A stretch of 64,000 bases of DNA from Pseudoscleropodium purum (GCA_963969395.1 OZ017796.1:12092501-12156500), one strand, 5' to 3'. Counted from the stretch's first letter, positions 1 through 11,795 are shown. Notes: generated by a model from the letters alone, not told the origin. Translations and numbers: made by a program.

Positions 1-1546
1 GAACGCACAAACTACACGTAAAAGTGTCAAGTATGTGAAATACCGCCATAATTTTAACGAAATTTTGGTTGACTAGTGTAAACATTCAAATGTCATTTAG
101 GATGCTGTTTACATATGGGATAATTGTTTCTTCTAAAATCTACTGGTCAAATTCATTGGTTGAAATGACAGTGGACTTCAAATGTCATTTCAACGGAGTG
201 GTTGAAACAATATTTTCCAAAATCTTCCAGTTTTTTGGTTGAAACTACAGTACACTTTTGAGAAAATATCATTTGAAAAACAGTTCATCAATATCAATGT
301 CGTTTGAGAAACCGTGGATTCACACTAGTGATTATTAAATTAATATTCTACTAGTGTTCAGGACGCAAGACTGCATTACCATCCACAAGAAAATTCAATT
401 CGGAGTCTAACAAGGATGAATTCTGAAATGCATTTCAAAAGCGAAGTACGTACTACACTGACGTACTCCGGTAACGCTGGCTGCTGGTACGCACTTTACG
501 TACCGCCAGCTCCTGCATAGCTTGTTGAAGAAAATGCCAGCGTTCGACATAATGCTCCGGGGCACGCGGGCAGCTAGCTCTCGCTGGTTCGAAGCAGCTC
601 GCCGTTGAAGTGAAAATGCAAGGTTTGATTGACTTCTACATTGTACGTGGTTGATGATTATATTAAAATAAGTAGCCCAGCCAATATATCGATCCCACAC
701 AGACAGGCAATTCAACTACTGTAGCTGGCATATATATATGACTGTCGATCTGTCACTGAATTGAATTGAAGAGCAGACTAGCTTTGAATTGGGAGTCGTG
801 AAGAATTGATTGCAGCTTGCGGGAGTGCTCGTCACGGATCGATCAGTAAAGTACGCACGTACATGATCGAGCAACAATGATCTATCGACCGACACTCGGG
901 CCGACATTCAACGTAGCTCTTACCGACTATTCTTCAATTCGATCCGACGACTATGAGTGCGCCAGACATCGATCTTCTCACACTAATTGAAGGTGCTTTG
1001 GGTGAATTCATGTCATTGGCATTACAGAAAATCCTGACCTAGCCGTGGGCCCTGTGACTTTCTGGAATTGGAATTGTGCAAATTCAGTGAAATAAAAAAG
1101 TTTTGTTTTTGTTTTTGTCTTTTTGAAGAAAAAAAATTGGGAATATATTTTTGTCCCCAATCCTGTTGTGGCACATACCATGATCATGTGGGCAAAGTAA
1201 AAAATATTTTTTGTATTAATTTTATTTTTTGTATCTACACATATACATGCAGTCAAATGGCTCACAACTAGGTTCAGATTTTCTGTAATGGCTACACTCT
1301 CGAAAGGCCCTTGGGCTTGGGGCTCCTCTATTTAGCTTTAAGTATAACTCTCCAATTGTAGTTTAGTATATCAATTGTGATACATTTTTATTTGTGTGTT
1401 ATCATGATCATTAATTGACTTTGTACTGAAAAGTATTTGGTGATCAAATATTTGTAATGTAATGTTTGATAATATTTTTATGATCAAATAAAATCAAATC
1501 TATAATATTCAAAATGGCTACAAAGGGCTTTCAAGCCCTTTAAGGG
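1..1546. other. Unassigned left edge, no gene supported
   Basis: Positions 1-380 are AT-rich with short repeated phrases around 'tgaaatgacagtg' and 'tcaaatgtcattt'. Positions 400-960 have balanced base composition and many GTAC, CGTACG and GATCGAT words, unlike the surrounding repeats. They could be single-copy DNA next to a gene outside the window. No reading frame here has a recognisable domain or splice structure. Positions 960-1546 are AT-rich. Confidence 0.4.
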
Positions 1547-1594
1547 TTAAAACCAAAAGTCCTAAGGTCATTTTCTTGTCGAAAACGATTCAAT

Positions 1595-1879
1595 TAGGGT
1601 TGACACGACGTTCGGACGCGGATGCTGTGTCCGCAGCGTCCGCTGACATTCGCGGTCCCGGCGGACGCAACGTCCGTCTGTCCCCCGTCCGCCCAATTAC
1701 AGCCGTCCGATTGACGTGCGGATTGATCTGGTCCGCACGATCTGGGCGTCCGCCCCACCCGTCCGCCCCGCCCCGCTCGTCCGCTTTCTGACGACAATCG
1801 GGACGCTGTGTCCGCTAGCGTCCGGACATCCGGAAAACGGACGCTATTTTGGGGCGGACGTTGAGATTCGTCAACCCTG
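1595..1879 (+). mobile_element. hAT MITE of the CGGACG family, 285 bp
   Basis: Termini are TAGGGTTGAC and GTCAACCCTG (10-bp inverted repeat, one mismatch). A perfect 8-bp target duplication GATTCAAT lies at 1587-1594 and 1880-1887. The inside is GC-rich and packed with CGGACG/CGTCCG in both orientations. The right subterminal sequence (CGCTATTTTGGGGCGGACG) is shared with the giant element's right end. Non-coding. Confidence 0.9.
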
Positions 1880-2640
1880 GATTCAATACTAAAAGTTCTA
1901 CTACATTCATCCAAAAAAATAAATAAAATAATTTTTTTAAGAATCTAACCAAAGGATCTTGGATCATTTAGTAAAATTTCATGAAGTTTGACCATATAGA
2001 TTGGAAGATATTAGCATTCAAACTTGGAAAAAAAAGTTTTTTGATTGCTAGTTTGCCATTTCAAATGACTTTGACTACCATTTGTAGAATTTTTTTGGAC
2101 TATAGACTTTGGATTTAAATCTTGTGTTAAAAAATTGAATTGAAATTCTAAGAAAAAATTTCTATAAAAATATTCGATTTCAATCTTTAAAAAATTATTA
2201 GGTAGAAATAGGTCCAAGATTAAAAAACAAACTAAACTAAACTATTAATAGCTCTATAATGGGTTCAAAATACTTTAATCCTGATGGTGAGATTGTTTTA
2301 GTAAGAAACTGTAACCTTTTCAAACAATTTTTTTGAAAAAAAGAGAATGTTGCATTTAGAAATGAATCCTATAAATTATTTTTTCAAGAAAATGGTCTAA
2401 TTGTTGAAAAAATAAGATTGTCCATGACTTTCACATAACAAGTCTAAATGGAATGAATTAAAACTTCCTATGTAGATAAAACTATAATATACAAGAAACA
2501 AATTTTTTTAATTTAAAAAAAAATTGTAGGGAGATTTTTGTCCACCGCACCAAAGAAAACAACCTTTTGTCCCATAACTATCTCTTCCAAACATCAATTG
2601 AAATAAAAATTCTTTTCTACAAAAGCTAATGTGTTTTTCT

Positions 2641-2824
2641 CATGGTTGTCACATTGGATAGATTACTATTCATTTCACGTCCTACAGGACAAGTTACTAT
2701 TCATCAGATGTACGTAAGACGTACATCTGATGAATAGTAACTTGTCCTGTAGGACGTGAAATGAATAGTAACTTGTCCTGTAGGACGTGAAATGAATAGT
2801 AATCTGTCCAATGTGACAACCATG
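2641..2824. repeat. Near-perfect inverted repeat (hairpin), 75-bp arms
   Basis: The left arm 2641-2715 and right arm 2719-2824 are separated by 3 bp. By eye the arms pair at 74 of 75 positions, and the right arm carries an extra tandem copy of a 31-bp segment. It lies inside the TTAA-flanked element and begins and ends CATGGTTGTC/GACAACCATG. It could be a young foldback MITE; its transcript would make a long double-stranded hairpin. Confidence 0.9.
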
Positions 2825-2937
2825 GTTTTTCTATCTTCACAAAAAACTTCAAAAAATTATAATGAATATTAAGACCGTAGGAGCTTGCTCAAAATCCAAT
2901 TTGTCCTTCAAAGGAACAATAGGACTTTAGGGGTTAA

Positions 2938-5093
2938 GTAGTGAGAACAATTTGCAAGAAATCTAGATAAAAATTGGATGAATGTGGATGACAAGCATAA
3001 TATGTGAGATACCATGAACATGGTGTAAATTAGATTATTGTATTTCATTGGTTTTAATCTAAGAATATTACAAACTTATTAACACCCAATCAGAGTGACT
3101 TGTAAATTCACTTAATTCCAAAATAAATGCATTAACTTATGCAATAATTGAATTAACTTGAATTTGAAATATTTATCATACACAAACAATAGGTTCACCA
3201 AGGCTAATGCAAGTAATTATTTAAAGTAGAGAAATCCAATTCACTTCTACTTAAAAAGAAATTTTAATCACCAATCCTCCAAAAAAATTTAAAAATATTG
3301 AGCAATAGAATATTGTAGCAATGCAGCTTGATTTGAAATTAATGAGTATAAAGTTCATTCTTATCCATTTACACTTACAGATTCTTCCTATGTTTTCTTA
3401 GTTTGAATTCAATTGTCAAAATAGACATCAATTGTTATTAATTATCTTCTAGTAATAATGTTTAATTTATAAGTAGGGTAATTGCAAGAAATACTTCAAG
3501 TTTTTTCACTCAAAACAGAGTTCTGGGATATAGAATTGGCAATACTACCAATACTATGTGTCAATAGCAGTATAGCACCCCAACAAATTTAAATCATTGA
3601 TCCAGGGCACTTACAAATTTCAACAATTGATTTAGTAATATGTGGTACTATAGACTATTGCAAATTTGCGGTGTACTACAAAAGCCCCTAAGAATAGAAA
3701 ATAGTAGAAAAGGGGTCTATGGACCTTTTTATTTGTAGTAATTAAAAAAAAATCCAAAAAGTTTCCATAAAGATTTTATTTTAATAAAGAAGATTGCACT
3801 CACATTGTACTAATGAATTTGCATAGGAAAAAATTTCCTTGTTCATAGCCTTCATATAGAAGAAGGTCACTTTGACTTCATATGTGCAACCAGCATGTTA
3901 CTATCTTCATAAAAATTTATCGTCACTCTTTATAATGCTAATAAACCTCCAACAATTGTTCAATTTGTGGCTTCAAATTTGCATTTTTGGGTCAAAAATA
4001 GGACTAAGAAACTCCAAAATAGCCAAGGTAGACACTCAATTAAGGGTAGGTTTAAAATAGGGTAGTTGCAAGAAACACCTGCCATTTTTTGGCCAATACT
4101 AGAGTATTGTGACTTTTGGAATAAATTTTTTTTAAATAAAATATGAATAATTTGTAAAGCATTCAAAACAGTGTGAAATTTCAGGCCTAGAAAAATTTAT
4201 CACTAAAAGTTATGTACAACAAAAGAAGCCTAGAAGAATGCAAGAAAATAGATACTTTTTAATTCAATTTTTAGAAAATATTAAAAAAACTCAAAGAATT
4301 CAAAGAAAAAATGTCATTTTTTCTAACTTGAAGATGTTTCTTTTCAACCATTTTGCATCTTTGCCCTTGGAGAGGTTACTTCCTCTAATTAGAAAATGCA
4401 ATGACCTGCAATAATGTCTTATCTTATGGATGGCTATTTACCTAGTAGAATGAATAATAATATAGGATTTTTTTTAAATAATGGTAAATTTTAGTATTTT
4501 GGAGCATTTTATTTGTATTTAAAATTTCTTATTTGGGTTCTTTAAATGTATTCTATATTACTTATAAGTTATTTTTTACGATTGCCTTGGAATTGTCATA
4601 GTACATAGTAAGTTTGTTAGCGCTGTTCAAAATACATATGCTAAAGAAAAAATAGGGAAAGAAAAGCAAACATGATGAATGCTATAAAAGAAGAAAAATA
4701 AGTACTAAGTAAAAACCAATTCTATGTTTAATAACACATTTAAGAAGTTACAATTTTACACAAGATCATTGTATTTTCCCTTTCAAGCCTTCTCAACGGC
4801 AATCCAATCTAGTATTTGGACCCTAAACTTTGGATACTATACATTGGATACAGAGTACTTTATTCAATATGTACACTAGAGTGAAGTTGTAGCCATTTGT
4901 GAAATATTGTATCCAAAATAGAAAAGTAGATTTTTCATTTTCATCCATAATTTTTTAGCCTTTTAACCTATACTTCTTTCTTTTTCTAGTAACACTTTTG
5001 TATATGGTATTTTACATGTATTGTTCACATAATTCTATGGTATTATACATAATTTTATATTACATATAATCATATTTTACTTTTTTAAAGCAC
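2938..5093. other. AT-rich intergenic DNA with dispersed repeats
   Basis: No supported gene. The stretch 3964-4050 is related to 24134-24225 on the other side of the giant transposon (shared phrases such as 'atttttgggt' and 'ggctaaggtagaca'), so a dispersed repeat flanks both sides. The phrase 'gggtagttgcaagaaacacc' near 4060 recurs in variant form near 3475 and, inverted, near 24380 and 24555. Confidence 0.4.
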
Positions 5094-5101
5094 CCTATAA
5101 T

Positions 5102-5245
5102 CAGGATTGACAGGACGTCCGGATGCGGACGATGTGTCCGCAGCGTCCGCCTGTCCCCCCGTCCACCCCGTCCGCTTTGACGGCCGTGTTTCCCCCGACC
5201 ACCCTATCCAAACTGCCCCACGGTCACTCCCTTAATCTTTAAACA
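5102..5245 (+). repeat. Left terminus of giant hAT, CGGACG subterminal repeats
   Basis: After the 10-bp terminal repeat come GGACGTCCGGATGCGGACG and further CGTCCG copies, then 'cggtcactcccttaatc'. The segment is closely similar to the left third of the MITE at 45203-45635, and similarity stops at AAACA (5241-5245). hAT transposases such as maize Ac are known to bind repeated subterminal motifs; by analogy CGGACG may be the binding motif here (inference). Confidence 0.8.
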
Positions 5246-5546
5246 ATCAAATATTAAATGAAGTGCAATGGTTCGCAATTTGTTATAAAAAAAATTTTAA
5301 AAAATGTTTCCTTAGAATTAAAGGGAAAAGAAACCATTTTCATGAGTTATATTAATTTTTTGGGAAATGTAACCCTACTAACTCAAAGTAGACATGTTAT
5401 ATACTTATATCAAAAAAATTTAAACTTCTAAATTTGTAATGCAAAAGGATACTAAGAAACTAAAAACTAAAATAAATATATTTTCAAATGAATTCATTGA
5501 ACACTTAATTTCATATTATTTCAAGTTTAAAAACTGTAAGTTCTAA

Positions 5547-6490
5547 CCCTAAAGGTCCTTGATTCTGTTCTCTCTAAAAATGCTCTAAAACTGCCATTTT
5601 TTTGTACAAGTACCAAAATTTTGAAAAATATCATTTTTTGACAGATGTGACCGTATGATCTTGTACTAATATAGTTTGAGAGTATGTGTAAAAAATTTCA
5701 GAAATTTCCACCATGTAGATTGCAAGATATTAGCATTTAAACTTTGAAGTAACAAAAATCCTTTTTTTGACCCTGCGAAAAAACGGGCAACTGCGCTTCA
5801 AAAGGTTAGATCATTATGAAGAAATGTCTAGAATGGTTGTGCTTCTCTGGATACATTCTTCAAGGTAAGCTTGCTATACATATGAAAATTTTCAGATCAT
5901 TTGGAGTTGTACAACATATAGGAAAAAATTAGTAAGTAGAAAGAAATAGAGAATGAATCAAAATACTAAATTGTTAGTAAATTAGTTATAGAATTAAAAA
6001 ATTTCAATCCAAATGGTGAATTGTTGTTATAAACATTATACATCCAGTATTATTATTATTTTTCAAAAATATTGAAATTTCAGTAAAATAATGGACTTCA
6101 AAGTTTTTTTGGTGTAAAGATTCTATGACTGCCCGCAAACTAAAAAGCCTCATAACTTTTATCTCAACTATTGAAATGCAATGATTCTAAGGTTTTTGAA
6201 TACATATAAATATCAAGAACCAATTTCAAATTTTTATTTCTTGAAAAATTGATTTTTTTAGATCTACCCGGAGCCCCGGAGGCCTGGACTGCCCGAGTTG
6301 AGAAACAAACAACATACTATGCAATAACTTTTGACTCATATTTTCAAATGTCATGAAATTTGTGCATATGGAAGATATTCCTCTTCCCCACATTCTATTA
6401 AAAAATTTCAGCCCAAAATATGCATATCTACAATCACACGTATGCCCAAAAATTATATATTGCTCCAAAACACATGTTGGTCCTCTAGGG
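5547..6490 (+). mobile_element. TTAA-family (piggyBac-like) element nested in the giant hAT
   Basis: The left end CCCTAAAGGTCC is preceded by CTAA, and the right end GGTCCTCTAGGG is followed by ATTCAA, a decayed TTAA flank. The interior matches, in reverse, 48060-48721: shared phrases include the region around 'gtagattgcaagatattagcat' and 'gttgtacaacatatagg'. Length (about 944 bp) fits the 918-bp copy at 34442. No coding frame. Confidence 0.55.
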
Positions 6491-6948
6491 ATTCAACTAC
6501 ATAGGAAAAAAAAATAAAACAATGTCTCTTATAAGTTGAAAGATTATAAAGTTTGACCATGAGTCCATGATAGTCTTGAAACTATGAAAAAATTCCAATT
6601 CATTTTCAGAAGACAAACTAAAAAAGTTTGTGACTTCAAATATATATATACATATATATATACTATTTAAAAAATTGAGATCAACACAAATACAAACATA
6701 ATCAATATGGGCAAAATGTATTGAATTTAATATAGAATATCATACATTGTAGATTCAAAAATTTACATATATCATATAGTGTGCACATTTGGCTAATTGC
6801 ACATATAATTTTTTTCAATCCAACTCTATATTTCTAAACTAATTTTTAATGCCTATATAACCTATTCAACTACTACTTCTACACTACCAATTTAATATAA
6901 ATGGCGGAAATATTCATCTGGCATCGGCCAACAATATGTATTAGAAAA
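6491..6948. other. AT-rich spacer 3' of the kinase-like gene
   Basis: The spacer contains a short TA-rich run near 6640-6662 and no gene. It probably includes the 3' untranslated region of the minus-strand kinase-like gene. Confidence 0.4.
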
Positions 6949-8385
6949 TCACGTAATCATATGGGCCAAACTAGTATTTTCATCGTCACTCTTCGAAGAA
7001 ATGCGCTTCAAGTAAGTATAAAACACTTTTGCAAATTCATGAAAGGCAAATTGTGTCGCACTAGGTGTTTTAAATAGCAAGATGAAATATACCTCTGATA
7101 TGTTTTTTCTATTCATCCGCCGAGCAATTTTTCGAATGGCATACTCTTCCGACTTACGTGAATACATCGGAATGACTTCCACATCTGCACCTGCTTTATG
7201 CAAATATGCAATACGTAAATGCACCCACCATCTCCTCTGCAAAGTCTGTTTCATCTCATCTGCTGATGTGAATGTATACAAAGACTTCATTGGCTGAGAA
7301 GCTAAGGAAGTCATGCCCCAATCGCAAACTCCAATGTACACACGTGACTCATCCTCTGGAAAATGCAACAAAATGTTGTCCGGAAAAAGATCATTGTGCA
7401 AATGTCCAGCAAGATGCACTGCATACATTATATGCATAAAAGCCCATGTAAGCTCTGTGTGCTTCTTCCAATATCGCCCTAAATGGTGAGCTTTTACAAC
7501 CTCCTTTTCGGTTGGATTCGTACACATCAAACAGATTTGAATGTTGTCTGGATAGTCCTTATCCATATTCAACATTTGTCGAAGAGTTCCACCGTTGCAC
7601 CAATACGGTGAACCTTCACACGTCGTTCCGTGCACTGCAGCAAACCGTCTCACACCCGCGTGTGGAATTCGAATAGCCATTGATTTGTTTTGATGTTCTA
7701 CCTTTGCAAGATTGGATCGAGTTTGGTGGTGAATGGATTTCTTTGCCGCAAACTCCCAATGAAGAAGTATTCCTAAACATCCTTCAATACGGACCTTTTG
7801 AATCGTTGCATATCCACCTCTCATTGTTCTATTATCAACAGGAATCACGCGTGCTGTATCTGGAAGTGCTATCAGGTGCCGTTTGGTCCTTTCTGCTTCA
7901 ACAACTCCATCATTGCTTTTCCACCAAGCAATCGAACCAACTCGATTGTGCCTTTTGGCGAATGGAGCACATCGCCCCCTAAATAAGTCCGCTTTTAGAA
8001 TCACTTCTTCAAACTGGGCGTCATTGGGTCGATATTCCTTGCCATATTTAACCAAAATGACTTTGGAATTCCACAAAACGTTATGAACCTTGTTCTCTAA
8101 ACATTTGGCGAAGTACGTTTTATGCATTTCGTCATGCCACTTCGCCACATTCAATGCATGCAACAACATTTGTGTCATGTCTACCTTGAATTTAGACACG
8201 CACTCCTCTTGATATCTGATGTACTTATTGTCTAAAAACAATGTTGTTTCCGATTCATAAAATTTAATGATGCGCTCGATCATGAATTTTTTACATTCTT
8301 CCGAAGGACTTTGGCGAGCTACCTCCAAGTTTGATGGTCCCTCTCTATGTTTTAGCTTCGCAACCTTCTTCTTCCCCTTCGGCAT
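6949..8385 (-). CDS. Kinase-like cargo protein, 478 aa, intact
   Basis: One uninterrupted frame starts at ATG (8383-8385). The first 13 residues are lysine-rich (MPKGKKKVAKLKH), a possible nuclear localisation signal. Residues about 185-478 carry the order of protein-kinase motifs: a glycine-rich loop RGGYATIQKV (189-198), a candidate ATP-binding lysine in EFAAKK (215/216), a hinge-like YWCNGGTLRQML (261-272), a catalytic loop HNDLFPDNILL (330-340, with His, Asp and Asn in place), and DWG (355-357) in place of DFG. Residues 20-185 are not recognised. The subfamily is unclear; it could phosphorylate proteins or be a diverged kinase relative. It is the only cargo gene without stops or frameshifts. 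A CGGACG array lies about 195 bp upstream. Kinase fold is fairly sure, activity and target unknown. Confidence 0.75.
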   Translation of the reverse strand: MPKGKKKVAKLKHREGPSNLEVARQSPSEECKKFMIERIIKFYESETTLFLDNKYIRYQEECVSKFKVDMTQMLLHALNVAKWHDEMHKTYFAKCLENKVHNVLWNSKVILVKYGKEYRPNDAQFEEVILKADLFRGRCAPFAKRHNRVGSIAWWKSNDGVVEAERTKRHLIALPDTARVIPVDNRTMRGGYATIQKVRIEGCLGILLHWEFAAKKSIHHQTRSNLAKVEHQNKSMAIRIPHAGVRRFAAVHGTTCEGSPYWCNGGTLRQMLNMDKDYPDNIQICLMCTNPTEKEVVKAHHLGRYWKKHTELTWAFMHIMYAVHLAGHLHNDLFPDNILLHFPEDESRVYIGVCDWGMTSLASQPMKSLYTFTSADEMKQTLQRRWWVHLRIAYLHKAGADVEVIPMYSRKSEEYAIRKIARRMNRKNISEVYFILLFKTPSATQFAFHEFAKVFYTYLKRISSKSDDENTSLAHMIT

Positions 8386-8579
8386 CGTGACAAATGAAAC
8401 TGATATAGATGAAATTTTTTAATTTAAATTTGAATTTCACGTGCAAATGTCAAAAAAATTGGCAACAAGGGGGCCTCCAATAAACCACTCTTGCCTTGCC
8501 TAGGAAAAGAGCCAATGGAGAATGAACCACCAAGCTCTCCGCTCCACCTTGCATTCACAAGGGACAAAGCAAAAGTGAG

Positions 8580-9110
8580 AATGCGGACGGCCCGTCCGCC
8601 CCATCGCACGGAAAGGGGGTGGCGGACGCATCGGCCGTCCGCCTCCCCGAAACCCTAGAGCCCTGTCCGCTCGATCGGACGGCCACGGGCGGACAAATTT
8701 GGCGTCCGCCCGATTCGACGGGCAGGGGCGGACCGCTCCAAACCATCCGCCCGATCGGACGGGCCGGGGGTGGCAGACGCATCGGCCGTCCGCCTTCCAG
8801 AAATCCTAGAGCCCCGTCCGCCTGATCGGACGGGCCGGGGGTGGCAGACGCATCGGCCGTCCGCCTTCCAGAAATCCTAGAGCCCCGTCCGCCTGATCGG
8901 ACGGGCCGGGGGTGGCAGACGCATCGGCCGTCCGCCTTCCAGAAATCCTAGAGCCCCGTCCGCCCGATCGGATGGCCACGGGCGGACAAATCTAGCGTCC
9001 GCCCGATCCGACGGGTTAGGACGAACGGATTAGGTGTCCGCTTGATCCAACGGCCATGGGCGGACAAATTTGGTGTAAACCGATCGGACGGCAAAGGACG
9101 GATTGCCCTA
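8580..9110 (-). promoter_or_regulatory. CGGACG/CGTCCG array upstream of the kinase-like gene
   Basis: This is a GC-rich island of about 530 bp in AT-rich DNA. CGGACG and CGTCCG recur in both orientations, often as GATCGGACGGGC. It starts about 195 bp upstream of the kinase-like start codon. It also holds a telo-box-like AAACCCTAG near 8650. Comparable arrays precede the other three genes of the transposon. A promoter or transposase-binding role is inferred. Confidence 0.6.
8758..8973. repeat. 71-bp tandem repeat within the CGGACG array
   Basis: Successive units begin GGGCCGGGGGTGGCAGACGC at 8761, 8832 and 8903, a period of 71 bp. The first two are virtually identical and the third drifts at its end. 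A degenerate earlier unit starts near 8615. The near-identity means recent local amplification. Confidence 0.85.
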
Positions 9111-10120
9111 ATATATATATTTTTTATATGAGTTTCGAATTTGATTTTGTTTTCAAGTCTTAAGGCAGGCTGGGAGTCTCAAAAATGGTGCATCTGAGAG
9201 CTGATCCGCTTTTTTCATCTATTTCTTTGGATGGGAATATTTTTTTCTCATTTTTTAAACAAAGAAAAATTGATGAGGAATTAAAATCAAGTGATTTTGT
9301 ATTTTTTCAAAGATTTGTAATTTATTTATAAATTTTCAAATGACTGCATCATAGGTTTCTATTGTAGTATTGTTACTCTAGGTCTTTCATGAATGGTGCA
9401 CTTGAAATTTTAAATAAAAATGGAAAAGATAAAGAGAAGAATTAACTCTTGTATTTAATAATGTATTTTTTTTCGATGCATTCCATCAATGTACTTGTCA
9501 ATTAAAGAACTATAAATAAACCATTTCAGTAAACTTCCATATTTGAAAATAGAATCTAAAGAAGAACCACTAATTGTCTAATTTGGGCATTTCTTCATAC
9601 TAATAAGAAATCATTTTAGTTTTTAGCAATCGTTAAATGAAGAATAAAAAAATTTCAAATATTCAAATAATTCAATCTTTCATAAATTAATTAGAAATAC
9701 ATTTATACCATTTACGAGTTTCTAAATGTAATAAACACACAACAATAATTTCAAAATACACACCATGCTAGTACATATTTAACCTCGAATGCTGAATTCA
9801 AAAATAGACATAATATGGCTCTTACAAAGTTATATTTCTTCTTCATATTTTTATTATTTATCAAAGTCGCTTATAGCCTTATACATCAACGCTATTATAA
9901 AATAATACAATGATGTCTTCAATAATATACTTGCCTACATACATACTTGGTGTATACTATTACACAACACTTTTTGAAAAAGTGAACAAAATTGTTCAAA
10001 ATTGTTCTATTCATTTAAAATTTTGTACTACTTCTACCAATCTAGTGCTCTATATTTGTCGTGAGAGTAAAAATGAGAAAATTGAACAAATACATGCTCA
10101 CTATATACTTGCATGTTTTT
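9111..10120. other. AT-rich spacer inside the giant element
   Basis: Nothing coding is supported. It lies between the kinase-like gene's upstream array and the 3' end of the G/S/Y-tail gene, both on the minus strand. Confidence 0.4.
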
Positions 10121-11381
10121 TTATTCGGAATCTGAATCGGACTCAAATTGTTGACCGCTGCCTCTTCTTTGTACTCCAATGAATGAACCACCTCCGTAGT
10201 TTCCGTGATATCCACTCGGTGCACCTCTTTGTTCATAGCTTGAACCTCCATAAGTGGAAGGAGGAACCGGAGTAGTAGGCTTTGATCCTCTTTCATTTGA
10301 AGCCCCATAATAAGAGGCCCTATGATGCCCGTATGAATCACTTCTAGTTGATCCCGGATAGTATTGGACGCTTCTGTGAAGAGAGCAACTATACTACGGG
10401 ATTACATGGCTTCCTCCACTACCTTCGGAGCCTACTTGAGTGGGCGTTGTATAATATGAACCAAATTCACTAGACCTACCATAGTGCGTGTTGCCATAGC
10501 TACCTGTTCCACCTTGAGAGCCAATTTCAGGGGGAGTGCTATAATGAAAACCAACTGCACTTGAACCACCATAATGCATGGATCCATAGCTCCTTCTTCC
10601 ACCTTCATATCTATTTTGAGGATCGTAACCAGAGTATGAACTACCTCTTCCTTGTTCAGATCCTCGTGTTCCATGTTCACGTCCGTAGGATCCACCATGC
10701 CTATCTTGCCGTCCATGATTTTGAAGGCTTCTGGGTGTTGCCTCTTGCATTTGATGTTCGAATTCAATTCGTTCTCGTTCTTCTACCCGCTCGTGCCTAA
10801 CTCAAAATGTGACAGGCGCTTGCATATCATCGTCATCATCGTTATCGGTCCACGCATCTTCAGCATCTCGTAGAACAACTGAAGGTTGTTGTAGATAACC
10901 TCGATTGGACCACTCTGGCATGCAATCGCTTGCGCCCCTCCACTGTGTATCTATAACGGCATCCGTGTGCGTATAGTTCTCCACATTGCGACCTGTAGCG
11001 GTACGCCAGTCCACGTCCTTGTGGAGTACAATCTCTGCTCAAACCATTGCCATAATATTATAATTCATTATATTTGGTTTGGCGCTTTTAATGTCAAGAA
11101 CTCGATGCACTTGTGTGTATCGTTGTTTGAAGTGCTCACTTTGGCAAGTAGACATTTGTCCTTCCCAACGTGACGCTTGGTGCTCTACACGTTCACGTAA
11201 CCAAAGTTTTTGAATGTGAGTCATTTTTACATACTTCTTGCACATTGAGCAATCCCACTCTTGTTGGTTCTTCTTCCCATCCCGGTTCACCCACGCACAA
11301 TGGATTGGCCCAAGCATCCCAATCGAACAATTGGGGTCTTCTCTTTCGACTATTTTTTTTGGGTGTTCTATCTTTCGGCAT
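10121..11381 (-). pseudogene. Broken cargo gene: unknown N-terminal domain plus G/S/Y-rich tail
   Basis: Start ATG at 11379-11381; the N terminus MPKDRTPKKNSRKRRP is strongly basic. A frameshift near 11256-11265 moves reading into the frame of EWDCSMCKKYVKM. From there one frame runs to TAA at 10121-10123 with in-frame stops TGA (11039-11041), TGA (10802-10804) and TAG (10394-10396). The first half has a domain shared with the RING gene of this element (YVKM-x-HI-x-KLWL ... NY-x-MV-x-AE ... DW), where the TGA replaces the expected Tyr/Trp of MVYAE. Then come an acidic patch (DNDDDDD) and about 200 residues rich in Gly, Ser, Tyr and His with loose repeats of 'YG..HYG.SS..G..Y.TP', ending ESDSDSE. 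Function unknown; the low-complexity tail might self-associate or bind nucleic acid (speculative). Confidence 0.7.
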
Positions 11382-11585
11382 GATGAAGCTGAAGAAAAGA
11401 GAATGAAACAATTAGAAAGCTTAAGAACCAAAATTTTGATTTAATCAATTAATTAAAATTTTACAAGCATGAACTTTGTGAAAATTTGTAACAATGTCAC
11501 AACAATCGTTCACTCAAAGCAGAGGGGGTGCGCAGAGCTTGCAAAACAGTGGTCCACCCACTCCAAAAGAGAACGACTGTTCGGA

Positions 11586-11795
11586 ATGAGCTGTCCGCCT
11601 TCCCATATATATAGGCGGACGTCCAAATCATGCGGACCACATCAGTCCGCGTATCAATCGGATGGCCGTACTGGGGCGGACGGGTATCGGGGCAGACGGG
11701 GCGGACAAGGCGGACGCCGGATCAGACGGACAAGGCGGACAGAGGACGGGGCGGACAGGGCGGACGGGTATCGTAGTGGACGGGGCGGTTTGACC
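11586..11795 (-). promoter_or_regulatory. CGGACG array and TATA box upstream of the G/S/Y-tail gene
   Basis: This GC-rich block contains more than a dozen GGCGGAC/CGGACG copies. A TATA-like run (ATATATATA, 11605-11613) sits inside it, directly flanked by GTCCGCC and GGCGGAC. It lies about 205-410 bp before the start codon of the minus-strand gene. A core promoter embedded in a repeat array is inferred. Confidence 0.6.

Larger units (their letters stand above)
1551..2933 (-). mobile_element. TTAA-flanked piggyBac-like element, host of two nested insertions
   Basis: The element is bounded by TTAA at 1547-1550 and 2934-2937. The right end reads AGGACTTTAGGGG, the family terminus; the left end (AACCAAAAGTCC) is decayed. 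Its interior is a reverse-oriented relative of the copy at 34442-35359: both carry the phrases about 'accatatagattggaagatattagcattcaaact' in matching order. It contains a hAT MITE (1595-1879) and a long hairpin (2641-2824). Subtracting these leaves about 0.9 kb, the length of the uninterrupted copy. No coding capacity is seen. Confidence 0.6.

Noticed and set aside
8555..8825. Frames on both strands in the GC-rich array
   Set aside because: Open only because the array is GC-rich and repetitive; no protein features.
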